Shown here: positions 12,403 through 23,562 of the stretch, piece after piece
Numbering within the stretch: the stretch's first letter is position 1
Layout: every line of letters starts with the position of its first letter
Assembly: GCA_964035795.1 (NCBI GenBank)
Contig: OZ038320.1
Location: forward strand, 8,764,671 to 8,828,670
Direction: 5' to 3'
Origin: Pterobdella sp. o SKG-2022
Taxonomy: Eukaryota > Annelida > Clitellata > Hirudinida > Piscicolidae
DNA: 64,000 bases
Translations under genes and position numbers: made by a program
The notes under the pieces: model-generated
Databases searched by the model: none
The model's input: the letters and a program-made list of their open reading frames with translations, nothing else
What the model was told of the DNA's origin: nothing

Positions 12403-14515
12403 TTAATCGCTTTGTTTCACACTGAATTTTTTCGAATAAGTGCTCAATAAGTCAAAAAATTTCAGTTCTTCAGGCCAAGTATGAATATTCCAATGAACTT
12501 CGGATTTCGTTTCATTCCAGTTCATTCCACGAATCTTTTCGTAAGATAAATCTACATTATTAATGACAATTTAAGTTAATCTTACGAAAAGCTTCGTGGA
12601 ATAAAAAAAACTCTAAAAAGAGTTCTCATTTTAAAAAGTCAAAAAAGGAACTGGAAATTTTCATAATTTCATACATATCTCAGCACAACTGAAACAAACC
12701 GAGGTCGTATATAAAATCCATTGAAAGATAAACGCGAATAAAATACTAACATTTATTTTGAAGGTACAGTTTGAGCTCTTTTTCATTCCAATCATTTTCT
12801 AAAACGTCGGATGAAAAGTACTTCATGGCGCTTTCCGTTAAAATTTTATTTATTTCCTAAAAGGAAAAAGAATAGATTATTATGATGACACTAATGAGAA
12901 AAATTTGAAAGCGAAAAATATATGTTGATTAATTAGATTGATAACAAAAGATTTTATTTTTAGATAGCTGAAATGATTAAACGTGAATTAAGCTAGCCTT
13001 GTTCACTTTGAAGTATTTAGCAGCAGATATGAACTTTGGTATATGTAAATGACCGTTTTCCTCAGCAGCTTTAATGGGAGTTTTTCCGAAATTGTCTTGG
13101 AATGTAGGATCAGCTTGAGCTTCAAGTAATAAGTCACACATTTCCTTATGTCCCTTCACCGCCGCGTAATGCAACGGTGTCATTCCGAAACAGTCTCTAC
13201 AATCGACCAGAGCCTGGTATTTCAGTAAAACTTTGACAACATCAACCGCTCCGTTAAAAGCTGCAATGTGTAGAGGTGTTTGGTCTTTTTTAAAACCCAT
13301 TTGAGCAGCTTTCCTATTTTCATAAATCTCGCTAACTTTATCTTTGTCTTCTTGTGTAGGACCTTCTCCTATTCCACTCAGCACCACCTCGCCATACTTA
13401 CTGACATCGAATACACCTCCCTGCTTCGACTTCTGTAGAAATATATGCGAGAGTCCTCGAAGCACTTCAACAAAATACCACGTTTGTTTCTCTCTTTGTT
13501 TTCCTTTTAATAACATACACAATTCGGATCCGATATATTTATCTTTCTGGTTAACAAGCATTGAAGTATCCATTGTACCAGCTTTCTTGGAGATATTTTC
13601 ATACATAAGTGTTATCATACTAGCATTGTTGTTTTGAGCTGCAATGTGGAAGACATTCCGATGTCGGAGATCTTTGTGGGTGAAAAGAACTTCGAGTGTT
13701 AATAAGTATTCTACAAGGTCCATTCTATTAAGTTCTACTGCCTTCAAAAGAAGGTTTTTCCCAAAAGAATCTTTAGAAAAAGGATCTAATTTTCCGGTTT
13801 GAATCAGATCTTTGATTTGTAGTAAAGATGCTTGTTTTACAAAGGAAGGTACTTTTACTAAGTTTTTACAGCTGTAGCAATCGCCATGATCGTAAGAAGC
13901 AACTTCAGAAATTAAAGATTCGCTTTTTTTACCTGAAATCTGCTTTAATTTAGATAGTAAATGATCGTGCTTCAATCTTCTGACTACAACAAAAATGGAA
14001 TCAAAATTATTTGGCGATTCAAAGACATTAGCTTGGAGAACGTAATCAACCATAGGCACACTACCACTCACAAAGGCCCAATACACCATTCCATAGCCGT
14101 ACATATCCTTTCTGTTTAAGACTAAAGCGTTTTGAAGGACCATTCGTTTAACATCTTCTATTTTACATATTCTACAGTATTTGTGGATTTCACTTAAAGA
14201 TTTTTCCCACTCATCAAATTCAAGTATTTCTTGACATAATCCTTTATTCTTATAGGATTCTCTTTTTACAACACTCATATTCATCATTTCTCTCCAAATT
14301 CCCAAAAAAAATGGTGATACCAGTAAATCATTACGATTATTGATGACTATGGCTTCGAACAAACTGATGCCATTTTTGGATTTCATTGAGCCGATGTAAT
14401 CGCTTTGCAAATAAACTTGTAGCCGATTATGAAAATCAATAAATCGAGAGTCTGGATCTAGCACCAACTCAAATAATTCTTCTGTTATACTACTTTTACT
14501 GATTGGATCTGACAT
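12403..14515 (-). CDS. ankyrin-repeat protein, three coding exons
   Basis: Coding exons, read on the minus strand: 14515-13007, 12856-12751, 12551-12403, giving 587 residues. The first exon is open to 12977, but a GTGAAC donor after AAATACTTCAAA-type codons (ends 13007) and a strong acceptor (TTCTTTTTCCTTTTAG) before 12856 support splicing. The three pieces close in phase (503 codons; 35 codons plus 1 nt; 2 nt plus 49 codons including stop). Ankyrin repeats are clearest at about residues 413-490 (TPLHIAAFNGAVDVVKVLL, then TPLHYAAVKGHKEMCDLLL), with weaker ones near 245-310 (NVFHIAAQNN). The N-terminal 220 residues and the Trp/Lys-rich tail encoded by the last two exons are not recognised. The protein is probably an intracellular scaffold, but its partner cannot be inferred. 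The start is preceded by an acceptor (TTTTTTTTCGCTCCACCAG) one base before ATG, so the ATG begins the second transcribed exon. If the second donor is not used, a 512-residue form ends at 12977. Confidence 0.85.
12524..12602 (-). repeat. 24-nt inverted repeat (hairpin) around a 3' splice site
   Basis: The arms 12524-12547 and 12579-12602 are complementary at 23 of 24 positions and separated by 31 nt. In the ankyrin-gene transcript one arm is coding (start of the last exon) and the other is intronic, so the acceptor AG at 12553-12552 falls in the loop. It could be a structured splice regulator or the trace of a small inverted insertion. Confidence 0.8.
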
Positions 14516-14591
14516 TCTGGTGGAGCGAAAAAAAACCTATTAACGCATTTATTAAGTAATGTTTTAACTAAATAGAAAATCACAACGTACC
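14516..14591 (-). other. 5'-UTR intron of the ankyrin gene
   Basis: On the minus strand an untranslated exon ends in TTTCAG at 14591, followed by the donor GTACGT (14590). The acceptor CCACCAG ends at 14517, one base before the start codon. An intron of about 74 nt immediately upstream of ATG fits an ordinary animal gene. Confidence 0.65.
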
Positions 14592-15762
14592 TGAAAGAGT
14601 ATTTGCTAATTAATTTGAAAGCACCTAAACCGAATTCCAGCACTTAAACCCCTCAAAACTGCATTCCCTCCTTAGTACTTATATGTTAAGTTTTTTGATC
14701 TTAATTTTTTGCGATGTTGATATTCTATGTAAGTTTAGAATATTTATGTTTTTTATTTTCGTCACGTAAAAATTTTTAGCGTTGAACTTGGATACAGTAG
14801 TGCTTCTCAGCATCAAAAAATAACTCGTCTGACAATTTGAATCAACATTTATAACGCCATTGGAAAATTTAATAAAAACCAACAATATCTGAAGGTTATA
14901 AATATTTAAAATAGTATACCACCAATAATTCAAAATGAAAACGAATAAAATTAAAAGAACTTGATTGATTAAAAATCGATCTGATATAAATGCCAAGGTA
15001 TTTTTTACTCCACCTAATATAACAATGCTCAAGTGATAAAAGACAATGAAAATATATTCATTAGGTAGAACTAGAAGCATTTCGATTTCTTAAAAATTTC
15101 AGCATTAGACTTACAATTTTTAAAAATTCAAGACATTCAATTTTACTCAAAAAATAAATGTCTCATGCTTTGGCTTTTATCACTTGTAGACAGAGTTTAA
15201 TAAAAATTATTCACAACGATATTATTTTAAAAATTTTCAGAATCTTAAACTATTTATAACGCTCCCATATCGATATAATAATTTAGGTAAAGACAAATTA
15301 TACAACAATTTTAGACCATGTGGGAAAAACTATTGGCAAAATTTAAATTTTCATCAAAAATTTTCAATCAGCCAAACTTCAAAAAATAATTATAAAAAAA
15401 TTTCAAATGAAATTGAAATAACTCAAATCAAACACTTTGATTCTCAGAATAACATGAAGCTTTCGAACTTACGTCATCAAGACATAAAAATAAATGATCG
15501 ATGTGTAACAAGGCAGTAGAGATTGAAGCATTTAGAATTTAAAAAATTTTCATAACTCATTAAATGTGTATTTATCATAAATTTAGTCAATAAATACGAG
15601 ATTTACTTTTTTAATGATCCTAAAAAAATTGGAGATCGAAATGGAATAATTCATAAAAACAATGTAGAAGAACGCGAGCAACGATTTTCTTGAATTACAT
15701 TTTTCATTTTCAAATAATGAGTCTTTTCTGTTTCAGATGGACAATGTGAAATTCAATCAAAC
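14592..15762. other. intergenic, between two minus-strand genes
   Basis: Holds the 5' UTR and promoter of the ankyrin gene and the 3' flank of the ENPP gene. An open frame at 15080-14679 (minus) has hydrophobic, AT-driven composition and no motif, so I do not call it a gene. Confidence 0.5.
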
Positions 15763-18103
15763 TTATATCAACTCATCTTCGGACTCATCTGCAAGCAATT
15801 CTTTGTGGCTTTCAGGCGCAACTGAGTCCCCTTTCACATCAATCTCTTTCATTGAAACAACTAAGTGGGATTTCAGTGCTTGCCAATATTTCATGTGGTG
15901 GTGACAGGCACATATTGAAAACACCAAGGCGAGTATCGAGATTAGTAATATAATTGCTGCAACTGTAAAATAGCCAAGAATAAGTTTATCCATGTTAACT
16001 AAATAGAGTAAAACGTACAAATAACATTCTCGTTGTCATTATTCTCCGATGAAGAGAGTAATGGCAGAACTCTGGACAAGTCTCCGTCAGACAGGGGTGG
16101 AGGCAGCTTGAGAAGGTGGGCCATCAGAGGAAACAGATCAACATTTTTAACAAGGGAATCTGTACTGAAGTATCTTTTAAAGGAAGCACCTCTGGCAATA
16201 AAGATTGGATGCATGCTGGAGATATTGTTACTGTAACCATGGTCACCTACGAATTTTTCATTTTGAACATGTATTTCACAATAGAAATAGCCCGTACAAA
16301 GATCAAAATTCATTTATTTATACCTTTAATTTCTAAGCAATTATCTTTTGAAATGCAAATTTCAAAAAAGGAATGGGCGGAGATGAGGATTGGAGGAATG
16401 CGTCGATTATTGCGATAATGGAACTCAGCGGGAATGTCTTTCTTCAAATAAACATCGACATTGGGGATTTTTTTCAAACCTTCGTACACCTTTTCTTGCA
16501 AACCTTAAATATGAAAAAATTTTTTAATACACTGAATGAATAAGAAACGGGCAATTCAGTTAGATTCAAATATAAATGAATGCAATTTAAATTGAACTCA
16601 TATGTAAAATAATTATTGAAATATTCTACTAAATCATTTGTAACTATTGGAGGCACAAAAAAACTTGATTTTTTCATTTCTGCAATTTTTTAAATTTCTA
16701 CTCATCAATAGCAATTTCGTTAAATTGAATTTCAATATGTCTAGAAGAAAGATTAAGCGACTGGGATTAAATACATGGTCCAAAACGGAAATTTAACCCC
16801 ATAAATGTGCCTTGTTTTCCACATTTTATACTATTAAAAAAGTGAATTTATGCCATTTTAATAATAATTTATACAGAGCTAAATCGAAGCATAATTTGAT
16901 AGATTAATGTCAAAATATCTAGAAGTACTAAGGCTTTTAATTATCATTTGCTACCAGCATTTTCTTATTTTTTATTTCACACTGGGTTTAGAAGTTATGA
17001 AATTTTAAAAAAATTATTCATTTTTTTGAATAATAGTTAAATAAATAAATCAAGCAAAAATTGAAACTGAGCCATAGTATTTTTTGAATAATCTTTTAGT
17101 GAAATCATATTTATCTTTTTAGCAATAACTTTTTGTTTTTTTGCTCAATTATTTTTGACAAATAAAACAAAATTTAATTTAAAATGAGTCTGACATTTTT
17201 TAAAATCTCACCAGAATGAGGATAAATATGCAGTACAGGAGAGATGGAATAAACATCAAATAAACTTGTGTTGACATAATCATTCATATATATTGTGTTT
17301 TTATGCTCCATCATGCCATGATCACTGGTAACAATGAGATCAGAAGTTTCTAGAAGGCTATGGTACTTTAGCTGGGACAAAAGATAACCTAGATTTGTAT
17401 CAAGTCGACCAATCATTTGGGCAACTTCATTTGAAAATGGTCCATGTTTATGACCTACTTCATCAGGTTCATGGAAATAAAATAAGCCAAAATTTATAGG
17501 ATCTTCTTCTTGAGTAAACCATTTTAATAATTTTTCAACATGCTTCTCAAATGAGATAGACTTATTCAATATAGTAAAATAAGATGCTTGCAATTCTTCA
17601 ACTTCTGAACCAGGCCATTGAATTGTACCACTTTTCCTTTTACACTCACACTCAGTAGTGCAACCACATAATTCATTCACTTTCCAAATAGGAACAACTG
17701 GAGTTCCAGATTCTCCATTCCACCATTTAACATCATTTTTATTTTCTTTTGAAGTAAAAAAAGATTCATTAAAAAGTGGATCAAAAAAATTATTGGCCAC
17801 CATTCCATGCTTTTCCAAGTATCTTCCAGTAACTATAGTATAATGGTTCGGTAAAGTATCAGTGACAAACGCATTTTCTAATCCATTTTTTACTGTTACA
17901 CCCTCTTGTATTAATTTGTCAAAAATTGGTGTTTTTATACCATTATTTTTGGCAATATCCAAGTAGTCCCATCTAAAACCATCTAAGGAAATTATTATCA
18001 GCTTTGGAATATCGTGATTTTCACTTTTTCCATGGTGAGGATGAGAAGAACAAAGTTTTGCAATCAATAAAAAGAGTAAGGTTAATTGAGAGATTTTCGA
18101 CAT
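15763..18103 (-). CDS. ENPP4/5-type ectonucleotide pyrophosphatase/phosphodiesterase, four exons
   Basis: Type I membrane ectoenzyme of the alkaline-phosphatase superfamily. The family hydrolyses nucleotide or dinucleotide phosphodiester/pyrophosphate bonds with two Zn2+. Coding exons (minus): 18103-17212, 16503-16324, 16246-16019, 15998-15763, giving 511 residues (human ENPP5 is a little shorter). Signal peptide at residues 1-20. Metal and catalytic residues are visible: D41 (SLDGFRWDY), nucleophile T83 (TDTLPNHYTIVTG), D214/H218 (DEVGHKHGP), D261/H262 (TSDHGMM) and a later His, H360 (GDHGYSN). A single C-terminal TM (YFTVAAIILLISILALVF) and an acidic tail end it. The nucleophile context is DTL where ENPPs usually have KTF or KTY, so substrate preference may differ. 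The last intron would be 16018-15999, only 20 nt. Otherwise the gene carries a frameshift there. Confidence 0.92.
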
Positions 18104-19049
18104 GGATATAATGCGAGAGAGTAACGAAACGAAAGGTTGATATTTTGCTGTGTTTTAATTGGTTGCTTGAAATTTCAAAGTTTTGTGAATAATCAAGCTA
18201 AAAAATTAATATATAATCGAAACAAAAAAAAACATTAATTTGTTTCAATTTTATATTAATTCATAATTTTTCCCATTTGATTTTTAACGTAATTTGAAAA
18301 TTTTAACACAGAAAAAAGATTAACCTTTCGTTCGATCAGACTCACCCGGCCTAGATATAAAATATACAGCGGTCATTTTTTAAAACTTTGGTTAAAATGT
18401 TAAAAAACGTAGAAGTGCAAAAAAACAATCTTTGAACTTTTTTTGTAAGATTTCGTAATTATCCGTGTTTGAATCAAGTTGTTCTGATGCAATTTCAAGT
18501 TGACCAACATAACACTTTCAATACATGAAAATGTTGATAACGAAAAGCTTCGTAGCTTAATAAACTAACTAGTGTTCGTAAATAATACACATTTTACTGT
18601 GGCTTTTGGAAAATATCATTATGGGGTTATACTCCATTTTTATTCAGTTTGCCTACATAATTCAAATACATGAAATACCGCATTACTTTAACATTAAGTT
18701 GTAGGTCTTCCACTGCGAACATAATTTTTTTAAATTAATTTTTTAATCTCATGCTTTTTGCGCTCAGACCAATCATACTCGTTTTCATCTACTTTCGAAA
18801 CAATTTTACGCTTCGAAAATTATCACTTAAAAGTTACATGATATGATAGTATGTTATAATTCAAAATAAATAGTATGCAAAATCGAATTTTTCACAATTT
18901 TACCATTAAAATTTATTTGAAAAATAAATCTCTTCTATATTTATTTCAAATTTAACGTCTTATTCTTGCGTAGATAAATATTATCGATAGTTGACTTATT
19001 GTTTCTAGAAGTTATTTTCGGAGTTTTATAGCAAATCGGATTGACAAAA
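18104..19049. other. divergent intergenic region
   Basis: Shared upstream region of the ENPP gene (-) and the proline-rich gene (+). It is AT-rich with no core-promoter motif I can defend. At about 18542 it carries a full ACGAAAAGCTTCGT motif, the same 14-mer as in the hairpin at 12583. Confidence 0.45.
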
Positions 19050-21302
19050 ATGGGTAGAATTCAAAATTGGTTGGGAAGAAGTAAGCTTGGGAGATGGTTG
19101 CTAAAAAAGACCAAACGCGTCGGAAATGAAGAAATAGAAGAAGATAGTGATCCTCAACCTTCATCATCATTTATTTCCACGTCAAATTCTGAAATATCAA
19201 ATGCCATCGATTTAAGAAGATTCAGAGTAGCCAGGGGAACATCGAAGATTTCTAAAATTTCATTTGTCGACGTCCCCCCAACAGAGCTAGTTTCTTTCGT
19301 TGCACCCTCACCATCTTTCACTAAATCACCCTCTGTTCCAGTTTTTTCTGAACCATCTTCTTACAATCCTAGTCCTAAGCCCATTACACCACCCAAAACC
19401 CCAAAACCACCAAACGTAACCACATCACTTAACCCCATCACACCACTCAAACCAACAACACCACCAAACGTTACCACGCCCAATGTCATCACACCCAGCT
19501 CCACTAAACCACCCAACCCCATTGAACCATTCAAGGCCATCACACCATCCAACCACACTGAACCACCCAAGGCCATCACACCATCCAAACCCACTGAACC
19601 ACCCAAGGCCATCACATCATCCAACCCCACTGAACCACCCAAGGCCATCACACCACCCAACCCCACTGAACCACCCAAGGCCATCACACCGCCCAACCAC
19701 ACTGAACCACCCAAGGCCATCACACCACTCAACCCCACTGAACCACCCAAGGCTATCACACCATCCAACCCCACTGAACTACCCAAGGCCATCACACCAT
19801 CCAACCACACTGAACCACCCAAGGCCATCACACCACATAACCCCACTGAACCACCCAAGGCCATCACACCACCCAACCCCACTGAACCACCCAAGGCCAT
19901 TACACCGCCCAACCCCACTGAATCACCCAAGGCCATCACACCGCCCAACCACACTGAACCACCCAAGGCCATCACACCACTCAACCCCACGGAACCACCC
20001 AAAGCCATCACACCATCCAACCCCACTGAACCACCCAAGGCCATCACACCACCCAACCCCACTGAACCACCCAAGGCCATCACACCACCCAACCCCACTG
20101 AACCACCCAAGGCCATCACACCCTCCAAACTCACTGAACCATCTAAGGCCATCACACCATCCAAACCCACTGAACCACCCAAGGCCATCACACCATCCAA
20201 CCACACTGAACCACCCAAGGCCATCACACCATCCAACCACACTGAACCACCCAAGGCCATCACACCACCCAACCCCACTGAACCACCCAAAGCCATCACA
20301 CCGCCCAACCACACTGAACCACCCAAGGCCATTAAACCACCCAACCCCACTGAACCACCCAAAGCCATCACACCATCCAACCACACTGAACCACCCAAGG
20401 CCATCACACCACCCAATGTCACCACACCACTCAAACCCATCACACAACTCAAACCCACCACACCACCTAATGTCACGACGCAACCCAAAGTTATCACAAC
20501 ACCCAACCCCACCACCCCACCACTAAAACCCACGACACCACCCAACGTCACCACACAACCCAACCTTACCACACTTTTTACCCCCCTTAAACCCATAATC
20601 CCTCCCATTAAGCCCCTAATCCCTTCCCTTAATCCCTTAATCTCTCCTCTTAAACCTATATTACCTCCCCTTAAATTCATAATCCCTCCCATTGGACTTA
20701 TAAATAAGCACACTGCATTTCCTCTCAATTCCACTGCCATGGCGGTTGAGCCAAACAAATTCAGTTTCGAGCACTGCCCATCTTCCAAAGATCCCACGGC
20801 AGTTATTCTCGACCCAGTAAAACCAAATTCTAACTCCACTAAAGTTACCCTTTCATCTAAAAAACCATTGTTAAAAAATATATTTAACCCCTCTTTTCCT
20901 CCTATAAACAAGAAGAGAATCACTGTGCTTGTCTCTACGAATAGCACAAAACCTACTATAGCAAAGATCCTCAACCCACCTGCATCTCAACCTAAAGCTC
21001 CTTCAATATATGAACGTATCTCACAAGGCTACTATGCTAATCGATCACCTTCACCCTCCATATGTTCAATAGATTCCCTACCCTTCCACCAAAGTTTAGC
21101 TTCCGTTTCACTCTCGTCACATCTCATACCTACACCTTCAACATCACCTAGCATAACTTCAGGGCCCTTTCCAAACATACTCAAATGGGAGAAGAGTGAA
21201 AGTTCCTTTGATAGTATAGAGAGCCTTCCCGTACTCTCACCTACGCCAGAAATAAGAACAAGAAGAAGAAGAAGATTGAGGCATTGCTGCGCATGTCAAT
21301 GA
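19050..21302 (+). CDS. proline-rich protein with 25 twelve-residue repeats, intronless
   Basis: One uninterrupted frame of 750 codons from ATG 19050. The in-frame TTG nine bases earlier is not needed. Residues 1 to about 35 are basic and Trp-containing (MGRIQNWLGRSKLGRWLLKK), then a Ser/Pro region. About residues 161-460 are 25 copies of a PPKAITPxNxTE repeat, followed by looser KPTTPPNVTTP and PLKPIIPP tracts. A Ser-rich C-terminal 180 residues ends in RTRRRRRLRHCCACQ. I recognise no domain, signal peptide or TM helix. The repeats resemble intrinsically disordered, mucin- or extensin-like Pro/Thr spacers. The CCRHC-like basic tail with three Cys could be lipidated or metal-binding, which is a guess. 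GC content is far above its surroundings. Expression is unproven, but the non-repetitive ends also stay open, which favours a real gene. Confidence 0.7.
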   Translation: MGRIQNWLGRSKLGRWLLKKTKRVGNEEIEEDSDPQPSSSFISTSNSEISNAIDLRRFRVARGTSKISKISFVDVPPTELVSFVAPSPSFTKSPSVPVFSEPSSYNPSPKPITPPKTPKPPNVTTSLNPITPLKPTTPPNVTTPNVITPSSTKPPNPIEPFKAITPSNHTEPPKAITPSKPTEPPKAITSSNPTEPPKAITPPNPTEPPKAITPPNHTEPPKAITPLNPTEPPKAITPSNPTELPKAITPSNHTEPPKAITPHNPTEPPKAITPPNPTEPPKAITPPNPTESPKAITPPNHTEPPKAITPLNPTEPPKAITPSNPTEPPKAITPPNPTEPPKAITPPNPTEPPKAITPSKLTEPSKAITPSKPTEPPKAITPSNHTEPPKAITPSNHTEPPKAITPPNPTEPPKAITPPNHTEPPKAIKPPNPTEPPKAITPSNHTEPPKAITPPNVTTPLKPITQLKPTTPPNVTTQPKVITTPNPTTPPLKPTTPPNVTTQPNLTTLFTPLKPIIPPIKPLIPSLNPLISPLKPILPPLKFIIPPIGLINKHTAFPLNSTAMAVEPNKFSFEHCPSSKDPTAVILDPVKPNSNSTKVTLSSKKPLLKNIFNPSFPPINKKRITVLVSTNSTKPTIAKILNPPASQPKAPSIYERISQGYYANRSPSPSICSIDSLPFHQSLASVSLSSHLIPTPSTSPSITSGPFPNILKWEKSESSFDSIESLPVLSPTPEIRTRRRRRLRHCCACQ
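19531..20426 (+). repeat. 36-nt coding minisatellite, 25 copies
   Basis: Unit of the type AAGGCCATCACACCACCCAA plus CCCCACTGAACCACCC, encoding the 12-residue repeat of the proline-rich protein. Successive copies differ mainly at the SN/PN/LN and H/P positions. The run of units 4-7 (P-P, P-H, L-P, S-P variants) recurs at units 11-14, so a block of seven units (252 nt) was duplicated. Confidence 0.95.
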
Positions 21303-21559
21303 ATGGGTTCCACCAATTATTTCCACTAAGACCATTTCCACTGAAGACACTAAGGTATTTTTTAAAATCCACTAAAGACTACTGGGAAGTTCACTTCTCC
21401 AACTCTTTCCAGCCGTCAATGTTACATTTATTTTTATTGGTTGATATAATTGTTTTTCATCGTATTTATTCTTATAGTTATTGTTTGTTCTTCTGATATT
21501 TATTTTTTATAGTATTTGCTAAAGTATTAATAATAGTTTTTACCAGTTTTTTTCGGTTT
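21303..21559 (+). other. 3' flank of the proline-rich gene
   Basis: Short stretch after the stop codon grading from moderate to very AT-rich sequence. Probably the 3' UTR. No other feature seen. Confidence 0.5.
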
Positions 21560-23562
21560 TAAGTAATTGTTTTTTTAAAACTAGATATTATATAAAAAAA
21601 TGAATGGATAAATAATTAAACACAAATAAATAGAAACTAATGATCAACTAACTTTAGTAAAAGATGCCCAATTAAAATTATTAATAAACATGCTAATATA
21701 ATCATCAGGTGTTTACATTGGCTTTTAGTAATAGGTTTTTTATAACTAGATATTAGATGAAAAATGAATGGATAAATAAATATATAATTAGATAGAACCT
21801 AATTGAAGTGATTAAACAAATTTAATAGAAAATGCCCAATTACAATTATCAATAACAATGATAAGTATCATCATCAGGGATTTACATTCGTTTTTTATAA
21901 CTAGGTATTATGTGAAAAAGAAGACAAAGAAATATATAATTAGATAGAAACTAATTGAAATGATTAAATAACTTTAACAGAAAATGCCCAATTGAAATTA
22001 TCATTAACAATGGTTTTTTATAACTAGTTATTATAAGAAAAATGCATGAACCAATAATTAAATAGTAACAAACTAAAATGATAAACTAACTTTAGTAAAA
22101 GATGTCCAATCAAAATTATCAATAAACATGCTAATATCATCATCAGGGATTCACATTGGTTTTTAGTGATTGGTTTTTTATAACTAGGTATTATGTAAAA
22201 AAGAAAAGACAAATAAATAGATAGAACCTAATTGAAGTGATTAAACAAATTTAATAGAAAATGCCCAATTAAAATTATCAATAACAATGGTTTTTTATAA
22301 CTAGTTATTATAAGAAAAATGCATGGACCAATAATTAAATAGTAACAAACTAAAATGATAAACTAACTTTAGTAAAAGATGCCCAATCAAAATTATCAAT
22401 AACAATGATAAGTATCATCATCAGGGATTTACATTGGTTTTAAGTGATTGGTTTTTTATAACTAGGTATTATGTAAAAAATAAAAAAATATATAGTTAGA
22501 TAGAACCTAATTGAAGTGATTAAACAAATTAAATAGAAAATGCCCAATTAAAATTATCAATAAACATGCTAGTATCATCATTAGGCATTTTCATATTATT
22601 TCCGTAAATTAATTTTGTCTCACTTTGATTATTCTTTTTTATTTTGAAACATTTTATTATCATTGAAGGTTTAGGAAGTAATATTGAGGTAGGAGTAACT
22701 ATTTAAAAAATTTAAAAATCTAATTACTAGATATCATATGTGAAAAATGAATGGATAAATAATTAAACACAACTAAATAGAAACTAATTAAATAAATGAT
22801 AAACTAACTTTAGTAAAAGATGTCCAATCAAAATTATCAATAAACATGCTAATATCATCATCAGGGATTCACATTGGTTTTTAGTGATTGGTTTTTTATA
22901 ACTAGGTATTATGTAAAAAAGAAAAGACAAATAAATAGATAGAACCTAATTGAAGTGATTAAACAAATTTAATAGAAAATGCCCAATTAAAATTATCAAT
23001 AACAATGGTTTTTTATAACTAGTTATTATAAGAAAAATGCATGGACCAATAATTAAATAGTAACAAACTAAAATGATAAACTAACTTTAGTAAAAGATGC
23101 CCAATCAAAATTATCAATAACAATGATAAGTATCATCATCAGGGATTTACATTGGTTTTAAGTGATTGGTTTTTTATAACTAGGTATTATGTAAAAAATA
23201 AAAAAATATATAGTTAGATAGAACCTAATTGAAGTGATTAAACAAATTAAATAGAAAATGCCCAATTAAAATTATCAATAAACATGCTAGTATCATCATT
23301 AGGCATTTTCATATTATTTCCGTAAATTAATTTTGTCTCACTTTGATTATTCTTTTTTATTTTGAAACATTTTATTATCATTGAAGGTTTAGGAAGTAAT
23401 ATTGAGGTAGGAGTAACTATTTAAAAAATTTACAAATCTAATTACTAGATATCATATGTGAAAAATGAATGGATAAATAATTAAACACAACTAAATAGAA
23501 ACTAATTAAATAAATGATAAACTAACTTTAGTAAAAGATGTCCAATCAAAATTATCAATAAG
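21560..23562. repeat. AT-rich tandem repeats with a 718-bp direct duplication
   Basis: Built from recurring pieces: GTTTTTTATAACTAGGTATT, AATGCCCAATTAAAATTATC and ATCATCATCAGGGATTTACA. The stretch 22083-22800 is followed directly by an almost identical copy at 22801-23518, and a third copy begins at 23519 but stops after 44 bases. I see only a base or so of difference between the two full copies, so the duplication is recent. No coding potential. Confidence 0.9.

Noticed and set aside
14679..15080. 133-codon hydrophobic open frame, minus strand
   Set aside because: AT-driven Ile/Leu/Phe/Asn composition, no motif, and located in the 5' flank of the ankyrin gene.
19361..20974. 537-codon antisense open frame opposite the proline-rich gene
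   Set aside because: It is open because the 36-nt unit lacks antisense stops. It has no independent start, splice or motif evidence.
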